Assembly (NCBI GenBank): GCA_011389745.1
Contig: JAABTQ010000001.1
Coordinates: forward strand, 142,497 to 206,496
Source: Desulfobacteraceae bacterium
GTDB lineage: Bacteria > Desulfobacterota > Desulfobacteria > Desulfobacterales > SKZT01
Direction of reading: 5' to 3'
DNA: 64,000 bases
Part shown: positions 59,745-64,000 of the stretch, one piece after another
How positions within the stretch are numbered: the first letter of the stretch is position 1
Layout of the letters: every line of letters starts with the position of its first letter
Notes under the pieces: model-generated
Told to the model about the DNA's origin: nothing
Seen by the model: only the letters and a program-made list of their open reading frames with translations
Databases searched by the model: none
Position numbers and translations under genes: made by a program

Positions 59745-61823
59745 TTAGGCTGCCTTTGTTTTTTTCCCGGTATGCATGTAGCAGATAAGGCCACACCGAA
59801 GGCATCTTCCAGCCTCTTTTCTTGCCATATGTTCATCAAACCCTTTTTCAAGTTCTATAACATCACCGGTTTCTTTAGGACTTCGCACCGGCATAATGGT
59901 TCTGGAAGATATTTTCACATCTTCTTTACCAAGTTCATATATATCTTGAACAACCGAATTTTCAGTGAGAACATTTTCATCCAGGAACGGATCGACATTG
60001 AACATGATCTGATGAATTGAAGCAGCTACACGTCGGCCTGCTCCAATGGCTTTAATGGCTGCATGATAATCGGACATGGTATCGGCCTTGGAAAAAAATC
60101 CGCTTTCATCTTTAAAAGCAGGGCGCTTATAAGGCTCCTGCGCAACCCATTTTAAAGGTCCTTGTTCTTTGGCTGCTTCTTCTTGATTCTCCTCCTCAGG
60201 ATCTATCTCAGGCTGAGCCTTTGTAAAAATCAGTTCCGGAAACCTTCCCCCGGCCAAAAAGAGAGTTTGTGCATTCAAAGTTTCGGTTTTATTCGTCTCT
60301 ATATCAATAACTTCGATTCCAGTCAGTTTGCTCGCCTCACCGAAAAGCCGGTTCACAGCCGTCTGGAATTTGATATGAATCCCTTCCTGTTCAAGTTTAG
60401 AGGCATCCACAATTCCTCCGGGCATCTGATCTTCAGCTTCCCTGAACAGGATTGTAATATTTTTTGCCCCGAGACTTTTCAAAAGTCCCACACTGTCTAT
60501 GGCCACGTTATCGCCACCGGCCACTACCACATTTGATCCTACCGTCAATGCTCCTGATTTTTGTCCATGCTTGATAAGATCCACCAACAAATAGGATCCG
60601 GGCACCAGTTGTTCAACTTTTTCCAACGCCCCCCGTGCCAAACGGCTGTCCCATCCACCGGTGGTTAATAGTGCGGCCTTAAAACCACCGGTCAACAATG
60701 ATTCGATGGTAAAATCTTTACCGAGAGCCATTTTTGTCTCGGCTTTAACTCCCATCTCAAGGATACCATCGATATCGTAGTCAATGATTTCCCTTGGCAA
60801 CCTGTTATTTGCGATTGCGCTTCTTAACAATCCACCCAACTGAGAAGTCGCTTCAAACACAGTAGCCTCATGACCAAGACGACATGTAAAAAAAGCCGCT
60901 GATAGTCCGGAAACACCCCCTCCGATAATTGCCACCTTATGGCCCGTATCCGGAGCTTTGAATGGAAAGGAACGTTGGCCGATTTCCTTTTCGTAATCAG
61001 CCACATATCTTTTTAAGAAATTGATCGCCACCGGTTCGTCAAGAAGACTTCTTCGGCATTCCAATTCACATGGGCGAGGACATATACGTCCTATGACCGA
61101 GGGAAAAGGATTTCGCTCTTTAATCACCTGAACCGCTTCAGAGTAGTTACCTAAAGAAATTTGTCGAATATACTCACAAATATTGATCCCGGCAGGACAG
61201 GCCCGCTGACAGGGTGTCGTGCACTCTTCGGTAGTATATTCTTTCAAAATTCTTCGGGTTACCGAGGAAAGATTGATGATATGTTTAGGACATACACGTT
61301 CGCAGGTGCCGCAGCCGGTACATTTTTGTTCATCCACCTTGGGAAGATTGTCTTCGCCGATAACAATGGCATCGAACGGGCAGGCTCTGGCACAACTTCC
61401 CAGCCCCAGACAGCCTATGGTGCAGACTTTCATTCCGCCTCCCAGAAGAGCGGCTGCCCTGCAGTCCGAAAGACCATCATAGATGTATTTGATATCCGCA
61501 TCCTGAAATCCGTATGTACATCCCGGACGCGCAATATCGGGTTCTTTGGCTTCTATGGCAACGCCTAAAATGGCGGCAATGGCCTGAGCCACATCATCTC
61601 CCGCAGCTACACAAGAATTAGGAGCGGCTTTACCTGCTACAATAGCCTCTGCATTGGAACTGCATCCCGGAAGACCGCAACCACCACAGTTGGCTCCGGG
61701 CAGTGCATCTTCCACCGATAATATCTTGGGGTCGACATACACGTAAAAAACCTTTGACGCCACAGCCAACCCGATACCAATGATCAGTCCCAAGCCTCCA
61801 ATCATGAAAACCGCTGATAACAT
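59745..61823 (-). CDS. RnfB-like ferredoxin fused to a GltD/NfnB-type flavoprotein
   Basis: 692 residues in three parts. About 1-30 is an RnfB membrane anchor (VFMIGGLGLIIGIGLAVASKVF). The Fe-S region follows: CGGCGLPGC, CTIGCLGLGSCARACP, and CTGCGTCERVCP, the RnfB pattern. From about 200, the GltD-type start CTTPCQRACPAGINICEYI, FAD binding VAIIGGGVSGLSAAFF and the NAD(P) fold VVVAGGDNVAIDSVGL lead to the end with CLRCGLICYMH. It follows the NuoF-like gene after 123 bases. This combination would tether a transhydrogenase-like module to the membrane. Confidence 0.9.
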   Translation of the reverse strand: MLSAVFMIGGLGLIIGIGLAVASKVFYVYVDPKILSVEDALPGANCGGCGLPGCSSNAEAIVAGKAAPNSCVAAGDDVAQAIAAILGVAIEAKEPDIARPGCTYGFQDADIKYIYDGLSDCRAAALLGGGMKVCTIGCLGLGSCARACPFDAIVIGEDNLPKVDEQKCTGCGTCERVCPKHIINLSSVTRRILKEYTTEECTTPCQRACPAGINICEYIRQISLGNYSEAVQVIKERNPFPSVIGRICPRPCELECRRSLLDEPVAINFLKRYVADYEKEIGQRSFPFKAPDTGHKVAIIGGGVSGLSAAFFTCRLGHEATVFEATSQLGGLLRSAIANNRLPREIIDYDIDGILEMGVKAETKMALGKDFTIESLLTGGFKAALLTTGGWDSRLARGALEKVEQLVPGSYLLVDLIKHGQKSGALTVGSNVVVAGGDNVAIDSVGLLKSLGAKNITILFREAEDQMPGGIVDASKLEQEGIHIKFQTAVNRLFGEASKLTGIEVIDIETNKTETLNAQTLFLAGGRFPELIFTKAQPEIDPEEENQEEAAKEQGPLKWVAQEPYKRPAFKDESGFFSKADTMSDYHAAIKAIGAGRRVAASIHQIMFNVDPFLDENVLTENSVVQDIYELGKEDVKISSRTIMPVRSPKETGDVIELEKGFDEHMARKEAGRCLRCGLICYMHTGKKTKAA

Positions 61824-61946
61824 GTTTTACACTCCTGTTTATTCTATTGTTCCGGTGCCTGTTCAAGGCACTTTATTGATAAGGTCTTTTAACAACCTTT
61901 TTTGAATTATTTCAACCAATAAACCCGGATGTACGATACCTTATGA

Positions 61947-63794
61947 TTAAAATATCGCACCGAACTTGCACTTATCAAAGCAGGTCATACACTTGATACA
62001 AATTTCCTTATCGATGACAGCCACTTCTTTCTTTTTCCAGGCTACAGCATCTACAGGACAGGCTTTAAAACATAACCCGCACATTGTGCATAGCTCGGGA
62101 TTTACTTCAAAATCAAGAAGATTCACACAGCGCTTGGCCGGACATTTTTTTTCATAAATATGCGCTTCATATTCATTACGAAAATAACGGAGCGTGGAAA
62201 GAACCGGGTTTGGACCGGTCTGACCCAAACCGCATAGGGAGGATTCCTTGATTACATATGAGAGTTCCTCCATTTTTTGGATATCTTCCGGCTCACCCCT
62301 TCCATCACAAATTTTTACCAAAAGCTCCTGAAGTCTTCTTGTCCCCTCCCTGCATGGTGTGCATTTGCCACAGGATTCATCCTGAATAAAGTCCATAAAA
62401 AAGCGCGCCATGTCTACCATACACGTATGGTCATCCATAACAATGACACCTCCGGAGCCCATGATTGCACCGACTTTAGCGATTTCCTCAAAATCAACCG
62501 GCGTGTCCAGGTGTTCTTCAGGTATGCATCCTCCCGAAGGTCCTCCCAGCTGAACGGCTTTGAACTTCCGCTTTCTTGGAATCCCTCCGCCGACATCGTA
62601 GATAAGCTCCCTTAAAGGCGTGCCCATGGGAACTTCCACCAAACCGATATTGTTGACATCACCGGAGATGGCAAACACTTTGGTCCCTTTGCTGGTTTCC
62701 GTTCCGACACTTGCGTACCATGTGCCACCTTTAATCATAATCTGGGACACATTGGCAAAGGTTTCAACGTTATTTAAAATGGTTGGTTTTTCCCAAAGGC
62801 CTTTATGGGCCGGAAAGGGCGGGCGAGGACGAGGCATCCCCCGTTTTCCCTCTATCGAACGCATCAGAGCCGTTTCTTCTCCACAAACAAACGCACCGGC
62901 TCCCTGATAAATCTCAACATCAAAATCAAAACCTGAACCTAAGATATCCTTTCCCAAAAGCCCGTGTTCCCGGGCATCTTTGATGGCAAGGCCCAGTCGC
63001 TTTACAGCCAGAGGATATTCGGTACGGCAATAGACATAACCTCTATGGGAATCAATCGCTTTTGCGGCAATAACCATACCTTCAACCACAGCGTGAGGAT
63101 CAGCTTCAAGGATACTTCTGTCCATGAAAGCTCCGGGGTCACCTTCATCAGCATTGCACAGGACATATTTAACATCTCCCGGGCTCTGCCTGGCAAAACC
63201 CCATTTAATACCTGTGGGAAATCCCGCACCCCCTCGTCCTCTAAGGCCTGAAATTTTCATTTGCTCGATAATATCTTCAGGGGTCATTTCCGTAAGAGCC
63301 TTGGCAAGACCTTTGTAACCATCCCTGGCAATGTAGTCATCTATGGATTCGGGATTTATAATGCCTTTATTTCGAAGGGCCCTGGGCAACTGATTGTGAA
63401 AAAAAGGAATATCGTCCTGGCGGGGAATACGCTTTTTGGTTACCGGATCCTTAAAAAGAAGCCTTTCAAGCGGTGTCTTTTTGAGCACCTGAGATTCGAT
63501 CAGTTCAGGAACATCCTCGGGCTTTATTTTCTCATAGAAAATTCCCTCGGGTTGTACCACCATGATCGGCCCTAATGCACAAAATCCATTACATCCTGTC
63601 TCAACCACTTTGACCGTGTTTTCCAAGCCCCTTGCCTTAACTTCGTTTCTAGCGACATCAATGACCTTAATACTTCCTGTTGCGTGGCATCCGGTACCAC
63701 CACAAATGAGCAGGTCGGTCCTGCCCTCTTTCATCAGCTCTCCGGCTGCTTTTTCCTGAAGCTTTTTAAGGCCATCCACGGATAATTTCACCAT
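61947..63794 (-). CDS. NuoF/HydB-like NADH-binding flavoprotein with extra Fe-S domains
   Basis: 615 residues from ATG 63794 (GAAGGAGAGAAAAAT upstream). An N-terminal [2Fe-2S] thioredoxin-like domain (CGGTGCHATG and TGCNGFCALGP), FMN/NADH-binding GLRGRGGAGFPTGIKWG and CNADEGDPGAFMDR, the SLBB domain, the [4Fe-4S] binding ESCGKCTPCREG...SLCGLG, and two C-terminal clusters CTMCGLCFKACP and CIKCMTCFDKC. This layout is that of HydB/HndC of electron-bifurcating hydrogenases and of StnABC-type transhydrogenases. No NuoE-like subunit is within the window; it may lie to the right. Confidence 0.92.
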   Translation of the reverse strand: MVKLSVDGLKKLQEKAAGELMKEGRTDLLICGGTGCHATGSIKVIDVARNEVKARGLENTVKVVETGCNGFCALGPIMVVQPEGIFYEKIKPEDVPELIESQVLKKTPLERLLFKDPVTKKRIPRQDDIPFFHNQLPRALRNKGIINPESIDDYIARDGYKGLAKALTEMTPEDIIEQMKISGLRGRGGAGFPTGIKWGFARQSPGDVKYVLCNADEGDPGAFMDRSILEADPHAVVEGMVIAAKAIDSHRGYVYCRTEYPLAVKRLGLAIKDAREHGLLGKDILGSGFDFDVEIYQGAGAFVCGEETALMRSIEGKRGMPRPRPPFPAHKGLWEKPTILNNVETFANVSQIMIKGGTWYASVGTETSKGTKVFAISGDVNNIGLVEVPMGTPLRELIYDVGGGIPRKRKFKAVQLGGPSGGCIPEEHLDTPVDFEEIAKVGAIMGSGGVIVMDDHTCMVDMARFFMDFIQDESCGKCTPCREGTRRLQELLVKICDGRGEPEDIQKMEELSYVIKESSLCGLGQTGPNPVLSTLRYFRNEYEAHIYEKKCPAKRCVNLLDFEVNPELCTMCGLCFKACPVDAVAWKKKEVAVIDKEICIKCMTCFDKCKFGAIF

Positions 63795-63813
63795 ATTTTT
63801 CTCTCCTTCGATA

Positions 63814-64000
63814 TTACCAGGATCCATCCAGTCCCCTGAGGCCGGTCATGTAAAGTCGTCCACAAGCCACAAAAAGGGAAAAACGGGTGCTGAGAAGAGG
63901 CATGTTATGTCTTTTTGCAGTTTCAACAACCTCTTCTTCAGGCCTTTTTCCCCTCACAAAAACAATCGCCTCCACCCCGGCTTTCATGGCGGCATCAACT
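63814..64000 (-). CDS. DRTGG-domain-like protein (partial, C-terminus only)
   Basis: Only the last 62 codons are visible, ending TGA-free to TAA at 63814. The text VDAAMKAGVEAIVFVRGKRP and later HNMPLLSTRFSLFVACGRLY is that of the DRTGG-domain proteins that lie in hydrogenase and NADH-module operons. It ends 19 bases before the NuoF-like start, so they are co-transcribed. The gene continues beyond the right edge. Confidence 0.62.
   Translation of the reverse strand, partial: VDAAMKAGVEAIVFVRGKRPEEEVVETAKRHNMPLLSTRFSLFVACGRLYMTGLRGLDGSW

Noticed and set aside
1-64000. CRISPR arrays, tRNA or rRNA genes
   Set aside because: No regularly spaced direct repeats, tRNA clover-leaf or ribosomal RNA sequence was recognised by eye; a covariance search would be needed for tRNA.

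Overview
The window looks like a piece of chromosome from a sulfate-reducing deltaproteobacterium (Desulfobacterota, most likely order Desulfobacterales). The evidence is a complete adenylylsulfate reductase operon (aprBA) followed by qmoA and qmoB, the electron-input module of dissimilatory sulfate reduction, plus Desulfobacterales-type housekeeping clusters and moderate GC content. No rRNA, tRNA or CRISPR array was seen.

Layout. 1-6.4 kb: qmoB (cut by the left edge), qmoA, aprA and aprB, all on the minus strand. 6.9-11.2 kb: an SDR oxidoreductase among three Cys-cluster (YkgJ-type) proteins, then dgt. 11.3-20.4 kb: an HsdR-N-like protein, a TadA-like deaminase, infC-rpmI-rplT-pheS-pheT and clpB. 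20.4-24.1 kb: a membrane-sector-only ATP synthase operon (atpZ, atpI, atpB, a four-hairpin c-like subunit, an ordinary c, b', b) without any F1 gene. 24.4-33.2 kb: DHH and MBL hydrolases, siroheme/heme genes (sirC-like, ccsA-like, hemA), fabD, dksA, a PHP protein, rnc and a radical SAM protein. 33.2-41 kb: usp, PBP1A, hisI, aminotransferase, engB, era, ATP-grasp, HNH. 41-46.2 kb: a cNMP-binding protein, OadG- and OadB-type sodium pump subunits, a CDP-alcohol phosphatidyltransferase and a methyltransferase-DUF2284 fusion. 46.2-52.3 kb: a decayed accessory region. 52.3-59.1 kb: an Mla/Pqi-type lipid transport operon, sixA-like, ihfA and an MltD-like transglycosylase. 59.1-64 kb: rseC-like, an RnfB-GltD fusion, a NuoF/HydB-like flavoprotein and the end of a DRTGG-domain gene.

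Two stories stand out. First, energy conservation. The single c subunit carries the complete Na+ ligand set at canonical positions with Glu at both 32 and 65, a two-carboxylate motif. It is co-encoded with a fused four-hairpin c protein that keeps this pair only in its first hairpin. OadB/OadG genes and an RnfB-related fusion in the same window fit a sodium-based economy, but no gene here proves it.

Second, 47.8-51.3 kb reads as the ruin of a chromosomal integron. A minus-strand integrase C-terminus is followed by plus-strand cassettes with attC-like hairpins. The cassettes carry hicAB, a twice-frameshifted DUF3892 gene, phd-parE, another small pseudogene, and two CopG-type antitoxins preceded by broken BrnT toxins. 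A group II intron relic (a reverse transcriptase fragment plus domains V and VI) lies within the array.

A third point is translational: infC has no ATG, GTG or TTG start and appears to begin at AUA, a probable autoregulatory start codon.
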